Source: Charina bottae
Lineage: Eukaryota; Chordata; Lepidosauria; Squamata; Charinaidae
Assembly (NCBI GenBank): GCA_023362775.1
Contig: JALMGJ010000019.1
Coordinates: forward strand, 580,501-644,500
Direction of reading: 5' to 3'
DNA: 64,000 nt
Positions 24,314 to 35,016 of the stretch are shown here, piece by piece. The notes beneath the pieces were generated by a model that was not told where the DNA came from, searched no databases, and saw only the letters and a list, made by a program, of their open reading frames with translations. The position numbers and the translations under genes were made by a program. Numbering within the stretch: position 1 is the first letter of the stretch; every line of letters begins with the position of its first letter.

Positions 24314-24488
24314 ACAAGAGCCTCTGCCAGCATTGCGCTGATGGCTGCCAATCTCAGTTTTTCTGATTGTTGTTGTCGTTGTTGTTGATTGGCTGCCCAA
24401 CTCCAGTGGACTCTGGGGGTCTTTTGACAAGGAGTCCTAGGAATGTCCCAGACACTCTATATTTTCTGTCCAAAAAGGCAAGCCTTAC

Positions 24489-24565
24489 CATCTCAAGACT
24501 TGCAGCTGATGACAACGAATCTTGAGATTTATGTCTGTAGGACAATCCACTAGGCTGAGAAGAAT
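24489..24565 (-). CDS. RGS12: RGS12 exon: short serine-rich linker
   Basis: Encodes 26 residues including the split Asp at its start: SSQPSGLSYRHKSQDSLSSA then ASLEM. This corresponds to the RRESQGSVSSAGSLDL linker of mammalian RGS12, just upstream of the first Ras-binding domain. It enters in phase 1 and leaves in phase 0. The acceptor is ctctacag and the donor ATG|gtaagg. Confidence 0.88.
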
Positions 24566-25769
24566 CTGTAGAGAAAGGTTAAGTCATAAGTCTCAATTAG
24601 TTAATGTTAAGTCTTATAATCCTTTTCAAAAAACTTAATTCAGTTTTCCAGACTTCTCCACTTATATCTTTGAATGCATCCTTTAGACTTCAGAATCTAC
24701 CAGTTATAATTCTGATTGGATGAAGGTATTAGAATGGTGTTTTCAAAAATGAACTGATGTGACTCTATGATGGCTGTGAGTGACATTCTGGAGATTTGCT
24801 AACTCTCCATATAACTAGAATAGGATGGATTGATTGACTGATTGATTGTCAGTCAGTCATGTTTATATCTCCATGCTCCTGACGAGCCACCGCACAGCAG
24901 TTTTTAAGACAGCTATAAATAACACTAATAACACCAGCTAACATAAATTAAAACAGCATCAATAAAACAGTAAATAATACATAAAGTCTAAACCAACCAT
25001 GATACAAAATCTTTAAAAGTTCAAGTTCAGGAAAGAATAACTGTTTATACAAGCAAATCTTTAGGCTTCTGCTAACAGCAGGCAGCAAGGGAGAGAACCG
25101 CACCTCCAGGGGGAGGAATTATACCCAACTGATGCCCCCCTCCGCCCCAAGGCGGCTCTGGCCCTCGCTGTGTCTCACAGGACTCTTTCTAGGCTGCACC
25201 TGTCACAGATGCACAGAATACGAACAAAGCGCCTGGTTCATGAAATAATGAGGAAGGTGCGGCCCAAAGAAGAGAGAGATTTAGGTGCTAAAACACTTTG
25301 AATTTGGCCCAGAAAACAATGGGAAAACAGTGCAGCTGAGCCAGGGCAAGCGTCCCATGCGCCATGAGCCTGTCTGCTGCTTTCTTGACCTTTCCAGATT
25401 TCCTTTCAAAGCAGCCCCGGGTAAGATGCACTAAAATAATCTGTCTGGGAGGTCAGCAGCACGGAGATGACTGCAGGCAGGTCAGCCTATCCCGGAAGTG
25501 GAGAAGCGACTTCCAAGTCACAAACGGGCATTTCCAGTTCCTGACAATGGCTTCGTGCAGGTACTGGAGAGAGTAAGTCTGGGAATAAGGGGAGCAGAAT
25601 AAAACTCTGTGGCCACCCACAGCCCAAGGCTGAGGGAAGGGCAGTCATCCCCCAGCACGCCTGAGTAAAGAATGACCTCTGACCTCCAACTCCCTCGGAA
25701 GGTCCAGGAGGAGACAGTGGTCAGTGGCGTCAAACAGCCCCTGGGAGATCCCGGGCACAGCAGGAAGAC
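24566..25769. other. RGS12 intronic sequence, probable LINE 3'-type repeat
   Basis: The stretch at 24830-25760 has the composition and GATT-repeat end of a degraded LINE 3' region in reverse, but no coding motif could be read. Confidence 0.35.
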
Positions 25770-25922
25770 ACTCCCTCCTCCCCCTCAAGTGGGCTGCCAC
25801 AGGGCTCGGTCCTGGGCCCGGTGCGGTTCAACGCTGTTATAAACGATGCGGATCAGGGAGTTGGGGGAATGCTTACCAAACTGGCAGATGATGCAAAGCT
25901 AGGAGGAGTGGCTAATACTTGG
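25770..25922 (+). mobile_element. CR1 LINE fragment (RT motif B to C)
   Basis: Reads approximately SGLPQGSVLGPVRFNAVIND, then LTKLADDAKLGGVAN, with minor frame shifts. This is CR1-style RT: the catalytic FADD is LADD here. It abuts an L2 fragment at 25923. Confidence 0.65.
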
Positions 25923-26410
25923 GGGGGGGGAAATAAAAACCCTTTCAGTCAGGTTTCAGGCTGGGATATGGGACGGAGACTGCATTGGTCGCACTTATGG
26001 ATTATCTCTGGCAAGGGCGGGATGGGGGAAGTGCATCCATCCTGGCTCTCTTGGATCTCTCAGCGGCTTTCGATACCATCGACCATGGTATCCTTTTGGG
26101 GCGGCTCAGGGAGTTGGGGGTGGGCAGTGTAGTTCTGCAGTGGTTCACCTCCTTCCTCGGGGGCCGTTCCCAATCAGTGATGATAGGGGAGGAGAGATCT
26201 GACCCACGGCCCCTCTTGTGTGGGGTGCCACAGGGTTCGGTGCTCTCCCCTCTCCTGGATAAGGAGTGAAACGTTTCCACTGAGAAAATAGAAATCCAGT
26301 TGACATGATTCAAGCCACAGACTGTTCCACCTGGATGACTGAGAACCTTCATCGACATATCTCCCCTCTCCTGTTTAACATCTATATGAAGCCATCTGTC
26401 CTGACAGTGG
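25923..26410 (+). mobile_element. L2 LINE fragment (RT) split by a small retroelement
   Basis: Reads FQSGFRLGYGTETALVALMD-like, SILALLDLSAAFDTIDHGIL, RLRELGVGSVVLQWFTSFLG, then GVPQGSVLSPLL. At 26257 it is interrupted by a 102-bp insertion and resumes at about 26360 with SPLLFNIYMKP. It is among the better-preserved L2 pieces in the window. Confidence 0.75.
26258..26359 (+). mobile_element. Hammerhead-type retroelement, 5'-truncated 102-bp copy
   Basis: This insertion interrupts an L2 reading frame and is flanked by tctcccctctcctg (26244-26257 and 26360-26373), a 14-bp target duplication. It begins inside the hairpin (GATAAGGAGTGAAACG) and runs to the same 3' terminus as the copy at 24313. 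No open reading frame of its own. Confidence 0.8.
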
Positions 26411-26747
26411 ACAGATCTAAAGTTCCAAATTCTGCTTCAGGGAACATTTATCACTTTCCTTTTGCTGTTCTTTTTAAGATGCTTCCCCCCTCAGATGGAA
26501 CGGCATTTGCAATGCGCCACCCTCAAACTTGGCGAAAGACGGGTCCATCACCTTCCCTATCTAGATCACCATCGCGCGAGCTCAGATACGGCTACGGAAG
26601 CAACAGGCCTCGGCTGAAAGGATGCCACAGCAAATTGTCCCATCAGTGAATTCCACTGGATCCAGAAGCCTTCCGTCCGTCCGTCTATCCATCCATCCAT
26701 CCCTCTCTCCCCCCTCTCCCACCTCATATTTGTATTTTAAAACTCAC

Positions 26748-26901
26748 CTTTGAGACAATCACCATTCTCCTTTTTCTTCTGTGATCTCCCCAAACTCTTG
26801 CTTCTGGACCAGGAAAAAAAAGCCCCCTTTTTCTTTTTCTCAGCATCTTCCTCTCCAGATTCTTCATTTAAGGAACGTCCAGACTTGGCTTTTCCGCCTA
26901 A
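26748..26901 (-). CDS. RGS12: RGS12 exon: basic linker after RGS domain
   Basis: Encodes 51 residues plus one base (phase 1 exit). It starts LGGKAKSGRSLNEESGEEDA and contains KKKKGAFFSWSRSKSLGRSQ, a strongly basic linker as in mammalian RGS12. Two AG acceptors are close together; the more upstream one (gttgatag|TTAGGC) is chosen because only it keeps the frame from the previous phase-0 exon. The donor is AAAG|gtgagt. Confidence 0.9.
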
Positions 26902-28464
26902 CTATCAACGAGTATGATTTTAAGAATTAGTTTGACAGGTATTGTTTATTTAATCCGAGTAGCGTTTAAATTTTCTGATACGGCTGATTGCCAATCATCT
27001 TCCCAATGAGCTTCCACTCCTACAAATATGCCCTATTACAGAACAGGCCCAGGCAACCAGGAAAAAAAAAAACAATACACATTTCTACTACCTTCTTGAT
27101 AAGTATGTACAAATAAATATTTTAGCTAATGCATTTTTATTGGTATTATTTTTTATTTTGAACAAACGAACCACCTTCCCAATATTTGCTAAAAAGCACG
27201 CACAGCTCCTTCACAAACCAATCATGGGGTCTCACACACCATAGGAAAAAGACTCCAGCATGCATGCCCCAAATTCCCCTTTTCAATTAAAAAAAAAATG
27301 CTCCGCGTTAAAATGCTTTCTAAACGTTCACTGATGTACAGTATAAGGGTTCAGAAGGGCCAGACATCTCCCAGAAAAGGGGCTGCTTAGAATTCTGGCC
27401 TTAATGACCGAAGCGGCCCCTCGCATTCAGATGCCAAAAATGTGCAGGGAAGAGATACAAAGAGAGTTGGAAAAGGGAGCTCCGAGGGAAACGTTTCCCC
27501 GGAAGGGGCTTGAGTACCATCCTGAAATACGGGAGAGAAGCAAACAAAGAAACCATTCCTTTAGGGTCACGTGTATTTGACCTGGGACCTTCTGTCTGTC
27601 TGTCTGTCTCTGATGGATACCCTCCAAAATTCAGCCTTTCCTGAAGCCAAGGGATGCTTGATTTCCCAAGATCCAACCACAGCCTCTCAGAAGTCCTGAA
27701 AATGTTTTCTAGAGTATTCCCTAGAGGAGGAGGATGGGGATCTACCCTCAAAAGAAGTCCCAAAGAAAACGTATCTCTTCGAAGTGTCATCCTGAAATTA
27801 GTAGTAGGCGTTCAAATTCAATTCACTTGAATGCTTTGATTCTTGTTTATTTTCTGCTCGTACTGCGTCTCGAAACGTCCTTCAAATTTCAGGAGGATCG
27901 TGGCCCAGCGACCCAGGGAGGCGGTGGGCTCCCCTTCCCCGAGTGTGGGCAAGCAGAGGCTGGAGCTGCCACCTGGGGGCCTCAATCTGGAGTCCCGGGC
28001 TGAGATTCTGGGAGGCTCTTGGTGAGCCGTTGGGCCGATCCAGCACAGCCGGCCTTCCCTGACGTTCCCCCACGTGCCTGCCTCAGAACGTGGGCTACGT
28101 TTTGTCTAATTCTGGACAGGAAATGTGCTAATGGAACCTCTCAGTCCTGAACGCAGTAAAGAAGATCAGAAACAAGCATTTCTGCTTAACTGAACCACCG
28201 TTCCCCATGATAGCTGTACTTAGGGAAACCAGTATTTTTATTTTTATTTTTTTTAGATTTTAACTTGATTCCGAGTTGCTCCGAGTCTGGAAATTTTAGT
28301 TTATTTGCAAGTTGGATACTTCCAATGTCTTATGAGTGAAGGATGAGGGCAAAGCATACCAATTTGTGCCTCCCTATGAAAAATATTTCCATTTATTTAG
28401 GTGATAAACAAGCAAGAATGTTTAACTGTATCTTTTTCAACTATACATTATAAAGGACAGAAAC

Positions 28465-28644
28465 CTTTCTTGGAGTAGAAACACTGAACACGTCAGGACC
28501 AAAACTGGACTTCGAAGTAGGGCTACTTGCGATGCATTGCGGATCGGGGACTGGACGACCTTCAACTTCGGCTAAAACACATTCCTGGTAAAATGGAGAC
28601 TTCAGAAAACGCGTATAGCTGTCAAATTTCATCAAATTGAAAAT
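28465..28644 (-). CDS. RGS12: RGS12 exon: end of RGS domain and linker
   Basis: Encodes 60 residues, in phase 0 at both ends. It begins with the last RGS helix, [20 protein letters not shown], then [16 protein letters not shown], and passes into a Ser/Pro linker ([19 protein letters not shown]). The acceptor is gctttttag. The donor AAG|gtttct is weak compared with the other exons of this gene, but the protein junction STPRK|LGGKAKSG agrees with the mammalian STPKK|LSGKSKSG. Confidence 0.93.
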
Positions 28645-29594
28645 CTAAAAAGCAAAAAAAGAAGAACTATATTAGGACAGAATTGAACACGTGTATTAGC
28701 TTCACCAATGGCAGATCTTCTGCCCGGGAAGCTGCTTTGTGCTGGCCAGAGGCGCAGGGGGTCTCGGAGGGGGGGGGGGCAGTGGATGCCGACGGTCTGC
28801 TCAGTGACTGACGGGCCTCCCTCTCACCTTCCCTCTTCAGGCTGCAGCTGGTACATTATACCTTGTCTTTCTGCCCCTGGTTTTATGCTGAGGTAAACCA
28901 CCTCCTAGTCCATGTACTTACATCTGGGTTGCGGAAGAGCAGTGGCACCCCCCGGGGCTCAGGGGCCAGGGATCGCCAGAAGGGACCCTGGGGACCCCAG
29001 TCGGGGGAGCAGGCAACCCAGGTGCAGGAGGCTCTGCAGGCTGGCTGAGAGAGGGCCCGCCCCTGGTCTGGGCTGGGCCGCCCTTCCTGCCCCGCCCCTT
29101 CCTCACGCTCCTCCCTCCCTTGGGCCTTGGGAGGAGCCACATTTTAACAAAACCTTAGAAGTAAAACTGGCACCCAGACCACTATAAATACACTTTTCAT
29201 ATTATGTGAAAGTCTTTCTCAGGGAAAGCAATTCCATTACAGTATCAAGTATACCTGGGACGTTCCTCTTAATTTGAATATTTTTAGTGACAAATTAATG
29301 GACATAAGAAAGCTGAAAAAGCAATGTCGCTTTTTAGGGAAGTTCAGAACACTATTTTGTTCTGTCTTCCTGACTTTTTCTGCCTTTTTTAACAGTATCT
29401 TGATTAAAAACATTTCTTTAAATATGAAAGAACTTAAAACGATAAAAATGAATGATTGTTAAAATCAGAAAGGTAGATACTCATTTTCTTCAAGGAACCC
29501 AAAACAAAAGAGGAGATGAAAAGTACGTAGATTAATGTAAACTTGGATTTGAGCAGCATGTGATGAAATTACACTGTAAATATTTATAAATCTT

Positions 29595-29640
29595 GTATGT
29601 ATGTATGTATGTATGTATTTATTTATTTATTTATTTATTT
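29595..29640. repeat. (GTAT)n and (TTAT)n compound microsatellite
   Basis: About six GTAT units change into TTAT units. Confidence 0.93.
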
Positions 29641-30655
29641 TCTTGAGGAAGACAAGTTGATCTGCCAAGCCGGTATCGGAGTGTGAGCTGAGGCAGCCCG
29701 GAGGCGGGCGGAGGGGCCACAGGTGCATCACTGGGCCACACCTGAGCGTGGCTCACTTTCCTCTGGCTTGCCCAGGTAGCCCAGAACCCCGTTCCACACT
29801 ATCGCCCGCCGGAGCCAACAGTCCGCCCACGGCTGCTCCTTTGCAACCTGACTTCTCTGCGGGGGGGGGTGTGGACGGAGGGGGGCTGCAGAGGCACACC
29901 TTGAGGTAAAATAAATCAAGCCGCAATAATGCCATAGTTACAGCACAACTGCAACCACCTCAATGGAAGAATTAATTTCCTCCCACCCCAAAAGAAGCTA
30001 TCCTGCTGGGAGGGGGCTCAGGATACATCAGCCCGGGGGCATCCTCAGGGCTGGCAGGCTCTTTCCAGCTGTCTCTCTGCCCTGGGAATGTCCCAGCTTG
30101 ATTAGTACAAGGCATACTGTATTTATTAACGGCACACTAACCTGCTCATCAGAAGAAAGGTCTCCCAAATTAACAGGAACAAAACCAACCAACCGAGGAG
30201 TCCAGAGGTTTAGATAAGAGATGAGAATGACGCAAACTCAAAGGTTAGTCCTAAAACTATATAAATCGCATGAGGACCAGAATGAGTGAAATCAGCTGGG
30301 GGGGCGGGGGGGGGAAAGGAATCCAGCTGTGAACCACACATCCCTTCTCCACCCCTGCCCTGCTCTGTCCAAGACGGGGGGGGGGGGGCGGGGGGGCTAG
30401 GAAGGGGCTGGAGACTGTAGAACACTAGGCAGGCGCTATGCCAATTTTCAAACAGCTCTAGGAAAAAGATGGCTTCATTTCCCAGCCCAATTTAAAGAGG
30501 GGGTTCTCAGGGCCAGCTCCCCCTTCCTGAGGAGCTTTGCTCAGCCCCCCCCCCCAGGAAGGCAGGGACCCTGGCACGGAGGGAGGGGCCAGCCCCCGTC
30601 CGGAAGGCATGTGTTTGGGGTGCCGCATCTCAGTTCAAGAGCTGGTCTGATGTCT

Positions 30656-30688
30656 GATTTCTATTTTCTCAGTGGAAACGTTTCGCTA
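30656..30688 (-). mobile_element. Hammerhead-type retroelement fragment
   Basis: A 33-base piece (GATTTCTATTTTCTCAGTGG...AAACGTTTCGCT) of the same family, about 70 bases below the donor of the RGS12 exon at 30761-30904. Confidence 0.6.
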
Positions 30689-30760
30689 AAACTATTTGTG
30701 GCGCCTTCTCAAAAGTGGGTTGTCATAACTAATCAACTCTTTTTAAAATCCAGAAGGTAC

Positions 30761-30904
30761 CTGAAGCTGTTGATCTTTGAACATGTTTGGATGCGGCGCA
30801 GTGAGGACATCGTCTGCTAGCTGTACTTGGCTGTCAATATTCACCGGAGTTGTAGCTTTGCTGCATAAATATTTATTAAAGATCTCCTGAGCTCTGAACG
30901 AAAG
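30761..30904 (-). CDS. RGS12: RGS12 exon: RGS domain, third segment
   Basis: Encodes 48 residues from LSFRAQEIFNKYLCSKA to MFKDQQLQ, in phase 0 at both ends. It carries the helix and loop around NIDSQVQLADDVL, part of the RGS G-alpha contact region. The acceptor is gctttgcag and the donor CAG|gtacct. A 33-base fragment of a hammerhead-like retroelement (30656-30688) lies about 70 bases downstream of the donor in the intron. Confidence 0.95.
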
Positions 30905-31103
30905 CTGCAAAGCAACAAGTCCTGACATTAGCTTTGGAGAACACAACACAGAATTACGGAAGCCATGTGATATTAAATGTAGATATAATTCAGTTAAATG
31001 TGTTCATTTACATTACACATAAATTTGAAAGGGGACATTCATATAACCTTTTGAAAGAACTTCCCCCAAAAGACGGCTCTGTGCCGGGCGTAGAATAAAG
31101 GGA

Positions 31104-31582
31104 CGCGGTGGCTCAGCGGGTTAAACCGCTGAAGCTGTAGACTGCCGATCAGAAGGTCGGTAGTTCGAATCCCCGCGCAATGAGGTGAGCTCTCGTTGCT
31201 AGTCCCAGCTCCTGTCGACCCAGCAGTTCGAAAGCTTGCAAGTAGATAAATTGGGTACCACCTTAAGTGGGAGAATTTGCTGACGTCCTGTCGGGGGTCA
31301 GCTTCCACCGAACGAAAGATCCCTTGAATGGCGGCGGTCACAACGGATCCCGAAGCAGCAACAACAACAGGACATCAGCAGCCGGCTCCGACGCAAGGCA
31401 TCGTGGGACATGTAGTCCAGAAGCCAGAGAAGAGTCGGTTCCCTTACCCCCCTCCTTGGCGCGCGGTTTAATGAAATAATGTATAACGATGTATATGTAT
31501 GTATAACGATGTTTGTAAGCCGCCTAGAGTCCTCCGTTAGGGAGGGGATAGGCGGGGTATAAATACAATAATAAATAAAAAA
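31104..31582 (+). mobile_element. tRNA-derived SINE with L2-type 3' end
   Basis: The tRNA-like head is GGACGCGGTGGCTCAGCGGG with a GTAGTTCGAATCC B box. The body differs from the Sauria SINEs (AACGAAAGATCCCTTGAATG). The 3' end AAGCCGCCTAGAGTC...GGCGGGGTATAAATA plus AAATA repeats matches the tail of squamate L2 LINEs, so an L2 probably mobilised it. Confidence 0.7.
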
Positions 31583-31596
31583 AATAAACGCTAGAG

Positions 31597-31682
31597 CAGC
31601 GTTTTCCAAACTTGGCAACTTTAAGATGTGTGGACTTCAACTCCCAAATTCCCCAACCAGTACGCCAGTTTGAAAAGCACTG
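31597..31682. mobile_element. Short hAT-like MITE
   Basis: An 86-bp element with imperfect inverted ends CAGCGTTTTCCAAAC / CAGTGCTTTTCAAAC and the common squamate motif TGTGGACTTCAACTCCCAAA. No target duplication is recognisable. It borders the GC-rich segment upstream of the S28 fragment. Confidence 0.5.
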
Positions 31683-31945
31683 ATTTAGGCAGACGACCCG
31701 GTGCGGGCAAGAAAAGAAAAGAAAGCGAAAGCGACGTCCTGGTCCTTGAACGTGGCGCTGACCTCCGCCTTGGCCGCCGGGCGAGTGCCTTCGCGAAGGA
31801 AGGAGGGCTGGGAGGCTGGGAGGGGCAGCTGGTCATGTGAGTGCGGCTCTTTCTTGCAACGGTGGCTGTGGGGTGGGGTAGTCGGTTCTGCTTTGCTTTG
31901 CCCGCTAAACGTCCCACTCCAGATCTCGCTCCTCTGGGCTGGAAG
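31683..31945 (+). promoter_or_regulatory. GC/CpG-rich segment upstream of the S28 fragment
   Basis: Between a short MITE and the S28-like start codon lies a segment with many CpG dinucleotides (for example gcgctgacctccgccttggc) and no TATA box that I could see. It resembles a CpG-island promoter and 5' UTR. A processed retrocopy would not normally carry a promoter, so this argues for a genomic 5' gene fragment. Promoter activity is inferred only. Confidence 0.35.
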
Positions 31946-32511
31946 ATGGTGGCCTCTCCCCGGCTTTCCTGCGCGGTCCTCCTAGTCGCGCTGCTCGCGT
32001 TTGCTCAAGCCGGCAAAAATTTCTGGCTCTTCCGCAAGCATGTCCAGCAGCTACAGGAGGAGCAAGCGATGAAAGAAGCCCGTTCCCGCTGGCAGCAGCT
32101 GACCCAGAGACCAGCGGTGCCAGGTTGGATCCCAGCGTTGGCGGGCACCATCCCCCAGCCTCTGGATCACTTCGACTGGCAGCACAGACACATGTTTAGC
32201 CAGCGGTTCTGGATTAACGAGCAACGTTGGCAGGGTCCCGTGGGGCCGGTCTTCCTCTACATTGGGGGGGAATCCGCCCTCTCGCAGTCCTCTGTGCTGT
32301 CTGGGCATCGTGTGGAATTGGCGGAGAAGTACAGAGCCCTCCTGGTTGCTCTGGAACACCGCTTCTACGGGACCAGCCTCAACCACGATGGTTTGCAGGA
32401 TCAAAACCTCCCATTCTTGTCCAGCCAGCAAGCTCTCTCTGATCTTGTTGCCTTCCACCATTTTATCAACCAGGAGTACAGCTTGGGGGCGAATCACACC
32501 TGGGTTTGTTC
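31946..32511 (+). pseudogene. PRSS16-like (family S28) serine protease, 5' fragment
   Basis: The frame starting at 31946 gives a hydrophobic leader (ASPRLSCAVLLVALLAFAQA), a charged helix (FRKHVQQLQEEQAMKEARSR) and then the conserved amino-terminal part of S28 proteases: IPQPLDHFDWQHRHMFSQRF, VGPVFLYIGGESALS, ALLVALEHRFYGTS and LPFLSSQQALSDLVAFHHFI. The fragment stops at NHTWV, just before the GGSYAG nucleophile block, so the catalytic Ser, Asp and His are all absent. About 190 codons run without an intron, although PRSS16 is multi-exon in mammals. This suggests a retrocopy or a stranded 5' gene piece. Another possibility is a real first exon with a weak donor (TGG|gtttgt), but no downstream S28 exon was found on this strand. 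It is antisense to RGS12, inside its intron. A MIR-like repeat and a SINE follow immediately. Confidence 0.75.
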
Positions 32512-32544
32512 CTAGTTCCTGCAGCTTTATTGGCAAGATTTTCA

Positions 32545-32622
32545 GAAGTGGTTTGCCATTGCCTGCTTCCTAGAGTTGAGAGAAAGTGACTGGCCCAAGG
32601 TCACCCAGCTGGTTTCATGCCT
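32545..32622. repeat. MIR/CORE-like repeat fragment
   Basis: GTTTGCCATTGCCTGCTTCC...GTGACTGGCCCAAGGTCACC belongs to the same family as 39884-40310. It lies directly after the end of the S28 protease fragment and may mark the break that truncated it. Confidence 0.6.
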
Positions 32623-32962
32623 AAGGTAAAGGTAAAGGTTTCCCCCACACATTTGTGCAATCGTGTCCGACTCTAGGGGCCGGTGCTCATCTCCGTTTGT
32701 TAGCCGAAGAGCCAGCGTTGTCCGAAGACGCTTCCGTGGTCATGTGGCCGGCATGACGCACACGGAACGCTGTTACCTTCCCACCGAAGTGGTACCTATT
32801 CATCTACTTGCATTTGCATGCTTTCAAATTGCTAGGTTGGCAAGAGCTGGGGCGAGTTCGGGAGCTCACTCCGTCACGGGGGGCTAGGGATTCCAACCTC
32901 CGAACTTGCGATCTTCCGATCGACAAGCCTGGCGTCTTACCCACTGCACCACCACGCCCCCT
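32623..32962 (-). mobile_element. Sauria-type SINE
   Basis: Full-length reverse-oriented copy with the ACCTTT-repeat tail at its low-coordinate end and the tRNA-like head at 32900-32962. It inserted into the MIR-like repeat that follows the S28 fragment (ctaa/cctaa at both edges). Confidence 0.9.
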
Positions 32963-34118
32963 AACATATAGTGACCGAGTGTCAAAACCAAGCCTACAAT
33001 GGAGACTTTGCTGATTTCCTGGCTGTGACAACTGAAGCAAAAAACTATTATTTGTAACCTAGACATACGTTTGTAATTTTCCTGTCTATATTTTATATTT
33101 CATATTTCTTATGCTCTATGTTTTTTATTGTAACACGATGTGAATGTGCCATACGATAAATAATAATTCCACTAATGCTACTTAAGATGAGACCATACTT
33201 AGCATCATATCAAATCTTCCCTATCAAGAGTGTTTCACGATGTAATAGTTAATTCTTTGCCTGGCTTCGCCTCATCCAGATTTCATTGCCACTCCAAAAC
33301 TGTAACAGAAATTAACAAGCCTTCCTCCCCACTTATGACCTCGAAAAAGCAAGGCAGTGGGAGTCAACCATCCTTACAAAATGATGGTGAGACAGATCCA
33401 GCTGAAGCCAGCCTTCTCAGTGCCTTTGGCTCTCTGCCCCGGAAGGAACAAGATAACAGAATACATAAGCTGGAAAATCTTAAGAAAACCTTATCGGACA
33501 CTATTGCAACAGCAGAACCACTCATTGATCTTGTGTCTCCAATTACTGACACTAATTGCCATTATTCGGGGGACAAAGAAATGGATGGAAATCGCCACCC
33601 AAATAACTATTGTTCCAGCCTTTATGGGATGAATGGGGAGCCTGCTGGAGAGTGCCGGACCTTGCTAACTATTGAGGGGGAAGTGTTTCCCATACCACAG
33701 ACAGATGCCAAACAATGCCCTTTTATTACACCCCTTAGAACCTACTAGCCTTCTTCCACAAAATTTAGAACTGGATATTGCTGTTGGAAGTTCTAAAATC
33801 ATCCAACTGGAAGCTACCCCCCCCCCCCAACCTCAGGTGGTGTCACAACAGGCAGCACTAGATGAAACTCCAACTCTGGCCCCATTCCAGAAGACAGGCT
33901 CTGTATGTACAGCTAATTCACTGATAGTACCCTCAGACTCTGAATGGCTCTATCCTACAGAAGGGGGCTTCTCTATCCTCGCCTGGAATGTTGCAGGCTG
34001 GAAAGCAAAGATGTCGGATGTTTCATTTATGGAATATGTATTTCTTCTTTTGATATTCTTTTGTTTCAAGAAACATGGGCTATGGAGGATCTATTATTAC
34101 CTGGATATATTCCCTTTA

Positions 34119-35016
34119 AAATATATTTAACTTTTAAAATATATTTAAAAGGGGCGTGGTGGCTCAGCGGGTAAGACGCCAGGCTTGTTGATCGGAAGGT
34201 CGCAAGTTTGGAGGTTCGAATCCCTAGTAGCCCCGCGTGACGGAGTGAGCTCCCGCACTCGCCCCAGCTCTTGCCAGCCTAGCAATTCGAAAGCATGCAA
34301 ATGCAAGTAGATGAATAGGTACCACTTTGGTGGGAAGGTAACAGCGTTCTGCGCGCGTCATGCAGCCACATGACCGTGGAAGCGTCTTCGGACAACGCTG
34401 GCTCTCCGGCTAACAAACGGAGATGAGCACCGGCCCCTAGAGTCGGACACGACTGCACAAATGTGCGGGGGGAACCTTTACCTTTACCTTTTTAATGCAA
34501 AGTACTGCTAGATAAACATATTCTTCAAAATAAAGCTTCATTGTAGAACACAGTGACTTAATGTCGGGTCTTCACTGCGAATGGACAGTAATCTGGCCGA
34601 CAACTCCTGAGGAAGGCAAAGAGGAATCATGCGTTTGTTCCGTGAACAGAACTAGTCAATGTTTGAGTTTAAATATAAGAAAGGGGGCGTGGTGGCTCAG
34701 CGGGTAAGACGCCAGGCTTGTCGATCGGAAGATTGCAAGTTCGGAGGTTCGAATCCCTAGCCCCGCGTGACGGAGTGAGCTCCCGCACTAGCCCCAGCTC
34801 TTGCCAACCTAGCAATTCGAAAGCATGCAAATGCAAGTAGATGAATAGGTACCACTTCGGTGGGAAGGTAACAGCGTTCTGCGCGCGTCATGCCGGCCAC
34901 ATGACCGTGGAAGCGTCTTCGGACAACGCTGGCTCTTCGGCTAACAAACGGAGATGAGCACCGGCCCCTAGAGTCAGACACGACTGCACAAATGTGCGGG
35001 GGGGACCTTTACCTTT
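34119..35016 (+). mobile_element. Composite SINE-spacer-SINE insertion with 12-bp target duplication
   Basis: The LINE sequence is interrupted between two copies of atattcccttta (34107-34118 and 35017-35028), and LINE coding resumes exactly after it. Inside are an AT-rich stub, one complete Sauria-type SINE, about 190 bases of unrelated sequence and a second complete SINE in the same orientation ending in ACCTTT repeats. The single outer duplication suggests that both SINEs and the spacer were inserted as one transcript. Confidence 0.7.
34151..34491 (+). mobile_element. Sauria-type SINE (copy 1 of composite)
   Basis: The tRNA-derived head has an A-box-like TGGCTCAGCGGGTAAG and a B-box GGTTCGAATCC. 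A conserved body follows (GCATGCAAATGCAAGTAGATG, CACATGACCGTGGAAGCG), then a Bov-B-like tail GTCGGACACGACTGCACAAA finishing in ACCTTT repeats. It is mobilised in trans by a Bov-B LINE. Confidence 0.9.

Larger units (their letters stand above)
26902..30655. other. RGS12 intronic sequence around exon 28465-28644
   Basis: Besides the exon and the microsatellite at 29595, it has G-rich runs at 30298-30320 and 30375-30400. No element recognised. Confidence 0.4.

Noticed and set aside
31104..31180. tRNA gene (also the heads of the SINEs at 34151, 34683, 16396 and 32962)
   Set aside because: The A- and B-box-like motifs are followed by SINE bodies and the acceptor-stem halves do not pair as in a real tRNA.
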